From positions 145,414-209,413 of the forward strand of contig CAADGE010000030.1 in NCBI GenBank assembly GCA_900696465.1: a DNA stretch of 64,000 nt. The letters are read 5' to 3'. This DNA comes from an uncultured Planctomycetota bacterium. GTDB lineage: Bacteria > Planctomycetota > Phycisphaerae > UBA1845 > UTPLA1. This document shows positions 9,220 to 17,891 of this stretch, one piece after another; the stretch's first letter is position 1; each line of letters starts with the position of its first letter. The notes beneath the pieces were generated by a model that had not been told where the DNA came from, searched no databases, and saw only the letters and a list, made by a program, of their open reading frames with translations. The translations under genes and the position numbers were made by a program.

Positions 9220-10875
9220 ATGCAGCAACTACATATTCAGCATCCGGATGGCCGGCGCAGCACGATGGAGCTGACCGGCGAGGAGTGGTTGATCGGCCGT
9301 GACGCTTCTTGCGAAGTGACACTCGACGATGCCGCGACGAGCCGTCGGCATGCGCGCCTCTATCGTGACGCTGAGGGTCGCTACTGGGTGCAGGACCTCC
9401 AAAGCAAAAACGGAACGCTGCTCAATGAACGTGCTGTGACTTCGGCGCCAGTTCACTCGGGCGATGAGATCGTCATCGGAAGCTGCACGCTTCGATTAAG
9501 CATTCCGGCCGAGCCATCGATCGTCCTGAGCGATGCGGACACGACAACCACGAATGCCACGACCAATTCCTGGGGACGGCACCAGCGCGTCAACCTCGCG
9601 CAGCGCCGGCTCGAAACACTTTACGAGCTGAACGAACGACTGACCGGATTGTTCAATCGGGATGATCTGCTCTCCGAACTGCTGGATATCTGCATCGAGC
9701 ATTTGCGGTTTGAGCGTGCCGGTGTGGCGGTCTGGTCAGGCGAGGGCGAGGCCGGGGCGACGCCCGCCAGTCGGCAGCAGCAGCCGCAATGGGTAAAGAT
9801 TCGCAACGCCGGCGGCGACGATAAGACGGAAATCCGCCTCTCACGGAGCATCATCGATCGCGCCCTGCATCAAGGAGAGCGTATTCTGATTACGGATACG
9901 GCGGGCGAAAACTTCGACCCCACTGCCAGCATGATCGCCAGCCGCATCCGCTCGGCGATGTGCGTGCCGATGGAGTACCACGGGAAAGTGCGCGGCGTCA
10001 TCTACGGCGACCGAATTTCGAGCACCGGCGGCTATGTCAAGGAGGACATTGATTACTTCGCCGCACTGGGCCGACTCGGCGCGATGGGCCTGGCCAATGT
10101 CCAGCTTGTCGCGGAGATGCAGCAAAGAGAACGTATCGAGGTCCAGTTGCAACTGGCCCGGCAGATTCAGTCGCAGCTCTTTCCGGCTGAGCCGCTTCGC
10201 CTCGACGGCCTGCTGATCGACGCGCTCAACGACCCCGGGCAGCGCATTTCCGGCGATTATTACGATTACTTTACGCGACGTGACGGGCTGGTCACCCTCA
10301 TCATTGCCGACGTGGCGGGAAAGGGTCTGCCCGCCGCGATCCTCATGGCCAATCTCCAGGCAGCCGTGCATGTCACGCTGGCCGAGGAAACCGATCTGTC
10401 CAGGGTGGCCGACATCCTCAACAAGCTCGTCTGTCGCAATGCGCGGGATACCAAGTTCATTACCGGGATTTTCGGCCTGCTGGATCCGAAGGCGCGGACG
10501 TTCACGTTCGTGAATGCCGGACATCCGGGACCGTACCTGCTGCATCCGGAAGGCCATGCAAACGGCCGAGTCGAGAAGGTGAACCTCGAAGGTACACTTC
10601 CGCTGGGAGTCGAATCCGACGAGCGATACGCGATGCACACGCTAATGCTCGGCGATGCGCCGGTGACGCTCTTCCTCTATACCGATGGCGTGTCAGAGGC
10701 AGAGAACCCGCAAAACGAGTTTTATGGTGATGCCCGTCTGGCGGATGCCCTGTCTGCCGGCGTGGATGAGCCGCCGGGCGAGCTGGTGGCGCGCGTCCGC
10801 CGCTCGATCAAGCAGTTTGCCCGCAGTTACCCGCAGACGGATGACATTACGCTCGTCGCAGTGCGGCTGATGTGA
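9220..10875 (+). CDS. FHA-GAF-SpoIIE (PP2C-type) serine phosphatase
   Basis: Three-domain signalling protein. Residues 1-95 form an FHA phosphothreonine-binding domain (LIGRDASCEVTLDD..TSRRHARL, then the DLQSKNGTLLNE turn). Residues about 125-300 are GAF-like (LYELNERLTGLFNRDDLL..., SAMCVPMEYHGKVRGVIYGD). Residues about 310-551 are a SpoIIE/RsbU-type PP2C phosphatase: GDYYDYF, IADVAGKGLPAAILMA, NAGHPGPYLL, LYTDGVSEAEN and the terminal DDITLVAV metal-site motif. Such enzymes dephosphorylate anti-anti-sigma factors or similar targets. FHA input suggests it is recruited to threonine-phosphorylated partners, so it may oppose Hanks-type kinases such as the one at 51.7-54.8 kb. No partner gene lies next to it. 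Confidence 0.93.
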   Translation: MQQLHIQHPDGRRSTMELTGEEWLIGRDASCEVTLDDAATSRRHARLYRDAEGRYWVQDLQSKNGTLLNERAVTSAPVHSGDEIVIGSCTLRLSIPAEPSIVLSDADTTTTNATTNSWGRHQRVNLAQRRLETLYELNERLTGLFNRDDLLSELLDICIEHLRFERAGVAVWSGEGEAGATPASRQQQPQWVKIRNAGGDDKTEIRLSRSIIDRALHQGERILITDTAGENFDPTASMIASRIRSAMCVPMEYHGKVRGVIYGDRISSTGGYVKEDIDYFAALGRLGAMGLANVQLVAEMQQRERIEVQLQLARQIQSQLFPAEPLRLDGLLIDALNDPGQRISGDYYDYFTRRDGLVTLIIADVAGKGLPAAILMANLQAAVHVTLAEETDLSRVADILNKLVCRNARDTKFITGIFGLLDPKARTFTFVNAGHPGPYLLHPEGHANGRVEKVNLEGTLPLGVESDERYAMHTLMLGDAPVTLFLYTDGVSEAENPQNEFYGDARLADALSAGVDEPPGELVARVRRSIKQFARSYPQTDDITLVAVRLM

Positions 10876-10955
10876 GGCACAGATCGCACGGCTGCCAGGT
10901 CGGCGGAAATCACATTAATAGGTATGTAGTTGGTTAGAAGCAGGACTGGCGAATA

Positions 10956-12662
10956 TCAACCCGCGAGCAGTTCGACACCGCGGTCACCGAGGCCGGCCCG
11001 CAGCTTGGCCAGGGCCTTAAGTTCGATCTGGCGGACACGTTCCTTCGACAGGCCCAGCTCGCGGCCGATTTCGTCGAGTGTCTGCCCGGAATCAGCATTT
11101 CCAAGACCGAAATGACGCTCGACGATCACCCGCTCGCGCTCGTCGAGCAGTCGCAGGGTTCGAGCGATCGCTTCTTTCGCGACGGCCGCTGCATCTTCGC
11201 CGCCGGCATCGTTGGTACGGGCATCACCGGTCGAAACGAGCAGTTCCTCGCAGCCGGTCTGGAAGCGGTCGGCCCGGCTGATCTCCTCGGGCACACTGCG
11301 GGCAAAACTTCGCGTGATCGCCCACGTGGCATAAGTGGAGAAGCGGAAGCCGCGGGCAAAATCAAACTTGTCCACGGCCCGCATGAGTGCCATGTTGCCG
11401 TCACTGATCAGCTCGAAAAAGTTGAGCGATGGATGACCGAACAGGTGTCGCTTGGCGATGGAAACCACCAGTCGCAGATTGGCCTGGATGATCCGGTTGC
11501 GCAGTTGTCCGGCTTCGTGCAGTCGGGACTCGACCGCGGCCACGTCGTCCTCGGTCGCGGCGTCGAGTTTTGCGACCAGCGCCCGTCGCAGCGCTTCGGC
11601 CTGGTGCAGGGCAAGGTTCATTCGCGCAAAGAGACGGGCTTCTTCCTCCCGTGAGAGCAGAGGCGTGCGATACAGCGCCTGCAGGTAGGGCGGCAGGTCG
11701 CTCGGCGTGCGCTTAAGAAGTTCATCCGGCGCATCCCTGCTCGCACCACGGCCGGATGCGACCGGAGTCGCCTCACGGCTGAATCGCGCCTCAGCATCCG
11801 GCGCGTCGAAGGTCGGATTGGGAATGTACTCAATGGGAGTTTCGGCCAGTCGCAGGGCCCGACCGCGCACCAGCAGGGCACGAATCTCCGGCTCACGCCG
11901 ATTGAACTGCCGGGCCAGCTCACGGCTGGTCGCTCCGGCTTCAAAGGCCTCCAGCACGAGGGTCGCCTCGTCGATTTCGCGGGCCTGCTCGGCGCGATCG
12001 AACAGGGCCTCCTCGGGATGATCGCGGTCAAAGCGACGCAGGGTATAGCGGATCGTCTCGACGGCGCGGCCGGTCGCCTCGGCGATGGCCAGCGTCGCCG
12101 CGTGCAGTGAACACCGCTCACGGGCGACCAGCACCCGAGCCCGCTCGATGATGTCGCCCTTCTCCGACTCGCTCATGACACAGAAAGCTGTGCCCCGGCG
12201 AACCAGCTCGAGGTTCTTCGTGACGAACTGTTCCACGGCGCGGCCGGTGAAGGCCAGTCGCGCCTTGCCATCGGGCAGGATGTACCACGCTCCCGCAAGG
12301 CCGCGCTGTCGCCAGCGTGAGATCGTCTTGGTGGATACCCGGAAACGGCCGGCGAGCGACTCCGCATCGTAAAGCCGACCCTGTGCCGCATCGGCAGGCA
12401 GCGGACTGGATGCCGTCAGCACATCCATCAACTCGACGAGATCGGCTTTCAGGTCCTTTCCGGAGAGCAGGGCGTCTTCACCGCGACGCGGGCGATAGCC
12501 GGTCACATGGAAGCAGACGAAGGAGTAAGGGTACTCCCGATCGGATTCGGTCAGGTCGATGGCCCGAAGGATGCCGGAGAGCTGCCGCAGGCGATGGCGC
12601 GCGGGCGACATCGTCAACTCGTGGGCGAGTTGCCTGATTTCGCTGCAGCGGAAGGTCTTCAC
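10956..12662 (-). CDS. long sigma-70 family RNA polymerase sigma factor with N-terminal HTH
   Basis: A 568-residue sigma factor. The C-terminal half carries region 1.2-like LPPYLQALYRTPLLSREEE, region 2 (NRIIQANLRLVVSIAKRH..., FFELISDGNMALMRAVDKFD, RGFRFSTYATWAITRS) and region 4 (RERVIVERHFGL..., TLDEIGRELGLSKERVRQIE). The N-terminal half is unlike RpoD. Residues about 100-150 (YDAESLAGRFRVSTKTISRW) read as an excisionase/MerR-like helix-turn-helix, followed by further helical repeats resembling HTH units (HAATLAIAEATGRAVETI, ATSRELARQFNRREPEI). Region 3 is abbreviated. It is preceded by its own strong promoter (see 12859-12887). Similar extended factors occur in planctomycetes; the promoters it recognises are unknown. 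Confidence 0.9.
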   Translation of the reverse strand: MKTFRCSEIRQLAHELTMSPARHRLRQLSGILRAIDLTESDREYPYSFVCFHVTGYRPRRGEDALLSGKDLKADLVELMDVLTASSPLPADAAQGRLYDAESLAGRFRVSTKTISRWRQRGLAGAWYILPDGKARLAFTGRAVEQFVTKNLELVRRGTAFCVMSESEKGDIIERARVLVARERCSLHAATLAIAEATGRAVETIRYTLRRFDRDHPEEALFDRAEQAREIDEATLVLEAFEAGATSRELARQFNRREPEIRALLVRGRALRLAETPIEYIPNPTFDAPDAEARFSREATPVASGRGASRDAPDELLKRTPSDLPPYLQALYRTPLLSREEEARLFARMNLALHQAEALRRALVAKLDAATEDDVAAVESRLHEAGQLRNRIIQANLRLVVSIAKRHLFGHPSLNFFELISDGNMALMRAVDKFDFARGFRFSTYATWAITRSFARSVPEEISRADRFQTGCEELLVSTGDARTNDAGGEDAAAVAKEAIARTLRLLDERERVIVERHFGLGNADSGQTLDEIGRELGLSKERVRQIELKALAKLRAGLGDRGVELLAG

Positions 12663-12858
12663 GGCAGGGCTCCGATTATCGTTCTCCGGTCATGCACCGG
12701 AGAATGCGAGGATACTTATGCGGCGTGAAGTCGAGACGCACCTTGCGGATCCGTCCGGCGGGGCGTTCAACTTGCTGCGCGGCGGGCCAGCCATGGGAGA
12801 GACGCCCCTGCGGCAGGACTGGGGCGCGTACGGACAGACCGCTTCGCTCTCAATCTAT

Positions 12859-12887
12859 ATTATCGAAACCGTACCGGCAAAAGTCAA
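12859..12887 (-). promoter_or_regulatory. sigma-70 promoter for the long sigma factor gene
   Basis: On the minus strand TTGACT (12882-12887), a 17-base spacer and GATAAT (12859-12864) match the housekeeping consensus at 5/6 and 5/6. Transcription would start near 12852, leaving a leader of about 190 bases before the ATG at 12662. The rest of the 12663-13003 gap shows no gene. Confidence 0.6.
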
Positions 12888-13003
12888 TCCTGAGCCCCAA
12901 AATGAGGTTTCCATGCCCTTCCAGCAGCGGATTCAGGGCATGAGAATGCTGTTCGGCCCATCAAATTCTCAGATCCCGTTAAGGGGGCCGAGGAGCGTCG
13001 ACC

Positions 13004-14035
13004 ATGAAATGCCATGCCCGCTTCGCGCTGTTGTCTGTGTATTGCCTGTCAAACTTGTCCGCTGCGGCGGCCGACGAGCCGGCCCGGCGGGTATTCCGCA
13101 GTTCCGAGTTCACAAGGCCGGTCAGTACATACTCGATCGTCGCGCGTGACCCCTCGACCGGCGAGATGGGCGTCGCCGTACAGTCCCACTGGTTCTCCGT
13201 CGGGCCGATCGTGCCATGGGCGGAAGCAGGTGTCGGTGCCGTGGCAACGCAGTCACTGGTCGATCCGGCATACGGACCACTGGGTCTGGACATGATGCGC
13301 ATGGGCCGCAGCGCGCCGGACGCGCTGGCGTCGATCCTCGCGGGCGACCAGGGGCGCGAAGTGCGGCAGGTGGCGATGATCGACGCGAGCGGCAAAGTCG
13401 CGGCGCACACCGGCGCGAAGTGCATCCAGCCGGCGGGACACGTCGTGGATGGCGAGGCGCAGTTTTCCGTGCAGGCGAATCTCATGGCGAATGATCGCGT
13501 TTGGCAGGCGATGGCGAAGGCATATCGCGAGGCGAAGGGCGATCTGGCGGATCGAATGATCGCAGCGTTGGAGGCAGCGGAAAACGAAGGCGGCGACATC
13601 CGCGGTCGGCAGTCGGCGGCAATTTTAATCGTGGCGGCGCATCCGAGCGGCAAGCCGTGGATCGATCGCCGTTTTGATCTGCGGGTGGAGGATCATCCCG
13701 ATCCGGTGAAGGAACTCAGGCGGCTTGTACAGCTTCAGCGGGCGTATCTGCACATGAACGCCGGCGACGCGGCGGTAGAGAAGGGCGACCACGCCGCGGC
13801 TGCGAAAGAGTTCGAAACTGCGCGGCGGCTTGCACCACACATTGTGGAGATTCCCTTCTGGCAGGCGGTGACGATGGTGAACGCGGGAAAGCTCGACGAG
13901 GCGCTGCCTATCTTCAAGGAGGTCTTTGTAAAGGAGCCGGTGTGGGTTGAGTTGATCCCGCGGCTTGTGCATAGCGAATTACTGCCCAATGATCCGGAAC
14001 TCATTCAGAGGATACGCGCGTGTGCGGCGAAGTGA
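13004..14035 (+). CDS. DUF1028 (Ntn-hydrolase-like) protein with C-terminal TPR-like region
   Basis: The N-terminus is a signal peptide (ARFALLSVYCLSNLSAAAA). After it, STYSIVARDPSTGEMGVAVQSHWF, VGAVATQSLVDPAYGPLGLDMM and AAHTGAKCIQPAGHVV are the DUF1028 core, a family with an N-terminal-nucleophile-hydrolase-like fold and uncertain substrate. From about residue 240 the sequence becomes helical with tetratricopeptide character (LHMNAGDAAVEKGDHAAAAKEF, FWQAVTMVNAGKLDEALPIF). DUF1028 proteins often carry a peptidoglycan-binding-like tail; here the tail is TPR-like, suggesting a protein-protein partner in the periplasm. First gene of a plus-strand trio. Confidence 0.88.
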   Translation: MKCHARFALLSVYCLSNLSAAAADEPARRVFRSSEFTRPVSTYSIVARDPSTGEMGVAVQSHWFSVGPIVPWAEAGVGAVATQSLVDPAYGPLGLDMMRMGRSAPDALASILAGDQGREVRQVAMIDASGKVAAHTGAKCIQPAGHVVDGEAQFSVQANLMANDRVWQAMAKAYREAKGDLADRMIAALEAAENEGGDIRGRQSAAILIVAAHPSGKPWIDRRFDLRVEDHPDPVKELRRLVQLQRAYLHMNAGDAAVEKGDHAAAAKEFETARRLAPHIVEIPFWQAVTMVNAGKLDEALPIFKEVFVKEPVWVELIPRLVHSELLPNDPELIQRIRACAAK

Positions 14036-14053
14036 CGCTTGACGGTGTTTACG

Positions 14054-14368
14054 ATGACCAAATGGGGCGACAACGCACTGTATCGCGGAGTGCTGGCGGG
14101 GTTCATTACGCTGGGGCTGGGCTCCTGCGTCGCGAGCCCGATTCTGATCATGGTATCTGGACAAACCATCGACCCGCCAATGATCACGGCGGGCGTTTGG
14201 ATTGCTGCGATCACGTTGGGCGTCCTGATCGGTTACCTCAGCCGACGCGCTGATCAGCCGGCGCAGTGGGTCGCCGAAGGCAAATGTGCGGCGTGCGGTT
14301 ATGATCTGACGGGCAATGTATCAGGTACTTGCCCGGAGTGCGGGACAAAACTGAAAAAAGGCGTCTGA
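14054..14368 (+). CDS. small two-helix membrane protein with C-terminal zinc ribbon
   Basis: The ATG at 14054 gives 104 residues. Two hydrophobic helices (about 15-37 and 43-62) are followed by [20 protein letters not shown], a four-cysteine zinc ribbon of the CxxCGYDL...CPxCG type, which I know as recurrent in planctomycete membrane proteins. Function unknown. It begins 18 bases after the DUF1028 stop and precedes the YjbQ gene by 74 bases, so the three are probably one operon. A TTG at 14039 would add five residues. Confidence 0.75.
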   Translation: MTKWGDNALYRGVLAGFITLGLGSCVASPILIMVSGQTIDPPMITAGVWIAAITLGVLIGYLSRRADQPAQWVAEGKCAACGYDLTGNVSGTCPECGTKLKKGV

Positions 14369-14442
14369 CTCCGGCAGCTTGCAATCCACCGGCTTACGTA
14401 CTCTTGAACAAGAAGCACGAAGCACTGGCGATAGACCACACC

Positions 14443-14862
14443 ATGCATTCTTTCCGTAAAGAACTGTGGTTCGAAACGAAGACCCGCCGGGCGTACATCA
14501 ACATCACGCAGCAGGTGGAGGGCGCCCTGGCGGAAAGCGGCATCCGCGAGGGGCTCTGCCTGGTGAACGCGATGCATATCTCCGCGAGCGTCTTTATCAA
14601 CGACGATGAGTCGGGCCTTCACGCCGACTTCGAGCGCTGGCTGGAGGGTCTCGCGCCACATGCACCGACGAGCCAGTATCGCCACAACGACACCGGCGAG
14701 GACAACGCCGACGCCCATCTGAAGCGCACGATCATGGGCCGCGAGGTCGTCGTCGCCGTAACGAACGGCAAACTCGACTTTGGTCCGTGGGAGCAGATCT
14801 TCTACGGTGAATTCGACGGCCGCCGAAAAAAGCGTGTGCTGGTGAAGATCATCGGCCAGTAG
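14443..14862 (+). CDS. YjbQ / UPF0047 family protein (secondary thiamine-phosphate-synthase type)
   Basis: A 139-residue single-domain protein with the whole family pattern: [37 protein letters not shown], and [24 protein letters not shown]. In Escherichia coli YjbQ has weak thiamine-phosphate synthase activity; whether that is the physiological role is doubtful. Conserved His and Glu/Asp in these motifs probably bind a metal. The ATG at 14443 is chosen because the family begins right there ([13 protein letters not shown]); upstream in-frame residues are not protein-like. Confidence 0.92.
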   Translation: MHSFRKELWFETKTRRAYINITQQVEGALAESGIREGLCLVNAMHISASVFINDDESGLHADFERWLEGLAPHAPTSQYRHNDTGEDNADAHLKRTIMGREVVVAVTNGKLDFGPWEQIFYGEFDGRRKKRVLVKIIGQ

Positions 14863-15003
14863 CGGCCGGCGCTCTTTGCACGCGACTTCGATCCGCCCAC
14901 CACGACGCTGGATCCGAAGCCAACTCAGGACAGCCATAGCACGGCGATCTCAACAGGGACACCATGGGCAAAACGCCCATACCACCCTTTTCGAGAAAGC
15001 TTC

Positions 15004-15717
15004 TTACTCTTCCAGCAGCATCTCCACAAACTCAGCCACGTCGTCGATTGTTGCGTAGCCGTCGTGGTTGATGTCCGCGCGGCAGCGGTCTTCCGGTGAC
15101 TTCGACGACGGATCAAGGACGGTGTCGATGAATGCGGCGATGTCCATCGCGTTAATCTCGCCGTCTTCGTTCGTATCTCCGCGGATGCAGTCCACGATGG
15201 CGAAGTAGAAAGTAAACGGCGCGCTCTCGGTGTATCCCGTGGAGCCGGTGTCCACCAGCTTGAACGTCGCCCGCCAGAGGACTTTGAGCGGGTCGAACTG
15301 CGCGTGATCGGAATTGACCAACCAGGTCAGGTGAGCGTGCAGATTGCTGCCGCCGAGCAAGGCGCGCTGGCCAGGGTTCTCGATTATCTGGAGCGAGCTG
15401 GTTATTGCCTGAAAGGCGGGATCGACCTGCACGACTTCCAGCCGTACCTGCACACCGGATTGAAGCGGATTCAGATCATTGACCGGATCCGCTGTGACGA
15501 CACGGTCAAACCCAGGATTGTTGTCCGACCAGCCGTTGAACAGCCCGCTCACGGCGGGCAGGAGCACGATGTTGTCATCCGGTATGAATCCGCCGATCTT
15601 GAGCTGGCCAGCGGAGCTTCGGCCGACAAAAACATCGCCGGCATGTTGCGCAAAAGCTGGCGCACCGTAGAGCGCCATCGACATGAGCGTGAAGCGCATC
15701 ACAAATTGCTTGTACAT
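15004..15717 (-). CDS. secreted protein with C-terminal dockerin-like domain (paralogue of the PEP-CTERM gene at 15858)
   Basis: Starts at the ATG at 15717, behind a purine-rich AGGA about 10 bases upstream. A signal peptide ends near APAFAQ. Residues about 25-75 (GDVFVGRSSAGQLKI.., LLPAVSGLFNGWSDNNPGFD) align with the next gene (GDIIVGVSATGQLVI.., ALPAVSGLLFGFLGDEPGFL), as does LVDTGSTGY near the end of both body regions. The C-terminal about 60 residues form a dockerin-type-I-like pair of EF-hand loops (GDTNEDGEINAMDIAAFI and ADINHDGYATIDDVAEFV). I see no cohesin partner in the window. Probably an exported polysaccharide- or surface-associated protein; function unknown. Confidence 0.85.
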   Translation of the reverse strand: MYKQFVMRFTLMSMALYGAPAFAQHAGDVFVGRSSAGQLKIGGFIPDDNIVLLPAVSGLFNGWSDNNPGFDRVVTADPVNDLNPLQSGVQVRLEVVQVDPAFQAITSSLQIIENPGQRALLGGSNLHAHLTWLVNSDHAQFDPLKVLWRATFKLVDTGSTGYTESAPFTFYFAIVDCIRGDTNEDGEINAMDIAAFIDTVLDPSSKSPEDRCRADINHDGYATIDDVAEFVEMLLEE

Positions 15718-15759
15718 GAGATTGGATCCTGTTGGTGAAAGTTCATGGTTCGCACATGC

Positions 15760-15800
15760 AAAAAGAGAGTAGCCGGCCGCGGCGCGTGTGCCGCGGCCGG
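15760..15800 (-). terminator. rho-independent terminator after the PEP-CTERM gene
   Basis: A perfect 11-base-pair GC stem (15773-15783 with 15790-15800, six-base loop), followed on the minus strand by CTACTCTC and then TTTTT (15760-15764). The U-run is a few bases further from the stem than usual. It separates the gene at 15858-16490 from its paralogue at 15004-15717. Confidence 0.65.
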
Positions 15801-15857
15801 ACGTCCCCCAGGCCACTGGGGCCTGTAGGACGATGCTTCTCTCCCCTTCGATTCGAC

Positions 15858-16490
15858 TCAGTGTGAAGTTAGATGGTCGGGACATCGGGCATGTCTGCGA
15901 CGGCGTAGCAGCGCGATTGCACCAACGGCAACTAGACCGAGCGAGCCGGGCTCCGGCGTAAAGGTGACCGTAATCGGATCGCTCGGCGCGTAGCCGGTCG
16001 ATCCGGTGTCGAGCAGGCGAAATGTCGCGCTCCACTTCGTCTGCCCCGGTGGGGCGACGAAGCCTGCGTCGGTGGAATCGATGTGCCAGAAGGGGTGGGC
16101 GTCGAACGGTGCGGCGCCGATGTTCCACAAGTCGCCGGGATTGGCCAGGAAGCCGGCAAAACCAGGCCGCCAGGCCTTCAGGGCATCATCGAACGCGATC
16201 ACCTCGAGCATGATGTTGGCCCCGGCGCCGAGCGTGAAGATGTCCTCATCGGGCTCATCCTTGTCGATGCTCAGAAATCCGGGCTCGTCGCCGAGGAAAC
16301 CGAAGAGCAGGCCGCTGACAGCCGGCAATGCAACATGCTCGTCGTCGTCGAATTCGATCACCAGCTGACCGGTGGCGGAGACACCGACGATGATGTCGCC
16401 CTCGTGCGCCGGATCGGCAAATACTGTCGCCGGAAAAACAGACAAAAGTGCGCAGACCAAAACCGCTTGAACATTCAAGAACCATCGCAT
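15858..16490 (-). CDS. PEP-CTERM-sorted secreted protein
   Basis: The ATG at 16490 is preceded by GAAGGAATT and starts a clear signal peptide (NVQAVLVCALLSVFPATVFA). The C-terminus has the PEP-CTERM tripartite tail: PEPGSLGLVAVGAIALL, one transmembrane helix, then RRRRHAR. That tail normally directs sorting and cleavage by an exosortase, which I do not see in the window. The body is paralogous to the dockerin protein downstream. Length 210 residues. An open frame to 16553 adds non-signal-like residues and is rejected. Confidence 0.85.
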   Translation of the reverse strand: MRWFLNVQAVLVCALLSVFPATVFADPAHEGDIIVGVSATGQLVIEFDDDEHVALPAVSGLLFGFLGDEPGFLSIDKDEPDEDIFTLGAGANIMLEVIAFDDALKAWRPGFAGFLANPGDLWNIGAAPFDAHPFWHIDSTDAGFVAPPGQTKWSATFRLLDTGSTGYAPSDPITVTFTPEPGSLGLVAVGAIALLRRRRHARCPDHLTSH

Positions 16491-16549
16491 GGTTATCAAT
16501 TCCTTCTTTCCAGAGGTCATTGAGTCACAACATCCTCGACTGCGCTGTT

Positions 16550-17263
16550 TCACCAGGCGAAGTCAGGATCGTACTTGTTGTGATTCCATGCGATCTTCGG
16601 GAAGCTGCTGGCGGACAGATTGATCGAATAAGTTTCCTCAAAGCGTTGCGGCTCGGCATGGCCGTCTACAAAGCCGTAGTTGGCGCGGCCCAGGTGTCGC
16701 TCGTACTGCACCTCGCGGGCTGCAAGCATCCGCGGATTGACGAACCACGTTTCCGGATGAACGTGATCGGTCGCCGCGAAATCACCCTGCTCCGCGAGCT
16801 CCACCCAGAAAATCGTGGCGGAGGGTCGCTTGATCCGGGTCAGGACGTTGTATTCTTCCCGACCCTCGATCATGCCGACCATGTAGTAATTCGTCGCGAA
16901 ACTGGCGCGTCGAAGCTGGTCCGTCCCCGGCACCGGTGTCGTCCAATAAGGACTGCGATCATCCGGGCAACGAGTCACGGCCAGTGCGCCGTACTCCCGT
17001 GAGAGGGAGTTCGCCCACGCACTGCCTTCGTCGACGCTGCCGCCGTGGGACAGGCCCACAGACGGCAAACGCCCTTCGTTGGCATCCGCATACATGTGCA
17101 CCGCCTCGCTCATCGTGTGCAGGTTGGAAAGGCACACCGCCGAACGGGCAATCTGCCTGGCCCGCGACAAGGCGGGCAGAAGTATGCTGATAAGCAGAGC
17201 AATGACAGACATCACCAGCAGCAGCTCAATGAGACTAAAGCCGCGCCGATTGTTGCGCTTCAT
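16550..17263 (-). CDS. type II secretion/type IV pilin-like protein with H-x9-DG motif
   Basis: Starts MKRNNRRGFSLIELL, a textbook prepilin leader: cleavage after Gly8, then Phe and a 20-residue hydrophobic helix with Glu at position 5 of the mature protein. The C-terminal part holds HLGRANYGFVDGHAEP, the H-x9-DG arrangement common in the large planctomycete pseudopilin family. Length 237 residues. It lies 59 bases upstream of the PEP-CTERM gene on the same strand. These proteins are very numerous in planctomycetes and their role (surface fibres or secretion) is unresolved. Confidence 0.9.
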   Translation of the reverse strand: MKRNNRRGFSLIELLLVMSVIALLISILLPALSRARQIARSAVCLSNLHTMSEAVHMYADANEGRLPSVGLSHGGSVDEGSAWANSLSREYGALAVTRCPDDRSPYWTTPVPGTDQLRRASFATNYYMVGMIEGREEYNVLTRIKRPSATIFWVELAEQGDFAATDHVHPETWFVNPRMLAAREVQYERHLGRANYGFVDGHAEPQRFEETYSINLSASSFPKIAWNHNKYDPDFAW

Positions 17264-17382
17264 GGATTCCGATTCCTGACCTTTCGCATCGGCGCAGAGC
17301 AGCACGCTGATGGAAAGGATCTGTCTACTAATAATGCTTCCTGCGGATGCTCCGCGAGGAGGATCCGACGAAAATCGCAGGA

Positions 17383-17405
17383 ATCAACGTAAAAGTAACG
17401 TTGAT
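17383..17405. repeat. perfect inverted repeat upstream of the pseudopilin
   Basis: ATCAACGT (17383-17390) and ACGTTGAT (17398-17405), 8-base arms with a 7-base AT-rich centre. It lies 120 bases upstream of the pseudopilin ATG and 105 bases beyond the stop of the minus-strand gene at 17510. It could be an operator or part of a 3' hairpin; there is no U-run. Confidence 0.45.
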
Positions 17406-17509
17406 CGGGGTACGGTCGAAAATCGCCCGCTTTTCATGTGCATACAGCACTCGCGCGCAGCAACTCGCCAAAGTGCGTGTGGCGTTTCTTCGACCGAGGA
17501 ACGGTGATA

Positions 17510-17794
17510 TCAATGAAAGGGAGGAGCGCGGGAAGCGGCGCTGCGCGGACGACCGCAGGACCGGGGCATGACCCGAATCGTGCGATGCGCTCGGCGGGAG
17601 GTTGTCTCGTGCAGCCAGATGCCGAACGCAGCCAGAATAAGCCCTGCCGCCGCGGCCAACAGCCAATGGCAAACCTGGCAGTCGGCAGCGCCGAGTTCGT
17701 GGCCCTCCTCATGGCAGTGCAGCGCCAGGGCGGCGCCGGTGGCCACGAAGAGCACGGTCAGGGCAAGCAGAATTCTGACGGCACGATCGGTCAT
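17510..17794 (-). CDS. small His/Cys-containing membrane protein
   Basis: The ATG at 17794 gives 94 residues. Two hydrophobic helices (about 4-25 and 46-64) flank an exported-side loop rich in metal-type ligands (LHCHEEGHELGAADCQVCHWL). The tail is basic. The loop resembles small proteins that handle copper or other soft metals (HxH plus CxxCHW), but I do not recognise the family and no metal gene lies beside it. It is divergent from the Nudix-like gene. Confidence 0.6.
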   Translation of the reverse strand: MTDRAVRILLALTVLFVATGAALALHCHEEGHELGAADCQVCHWLLAAAAGLILAAFGIWLHETTSRRAHRTIRVMPRSCGRPRSAASRAPPFH

Positions 17795-17891
17795 CGGTCT
17801 TCCTGAAGGGAGGCGCATGGCTCCCTTCTACAACCCAGAATCGCGTAAATTGTAAGGTCGGCAAACGGTGAGTCAAGCAGGAAATCCGCAA

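Noticed and set aside
15004..15717. Cellulosome system because of dockerin-like domains
   Set aside because: No cohesin, scaffoldin or carbohydrate-active enzyme lies nearby. Dockerin-like tails are widespread in planctomycetes outside cellulosomes.
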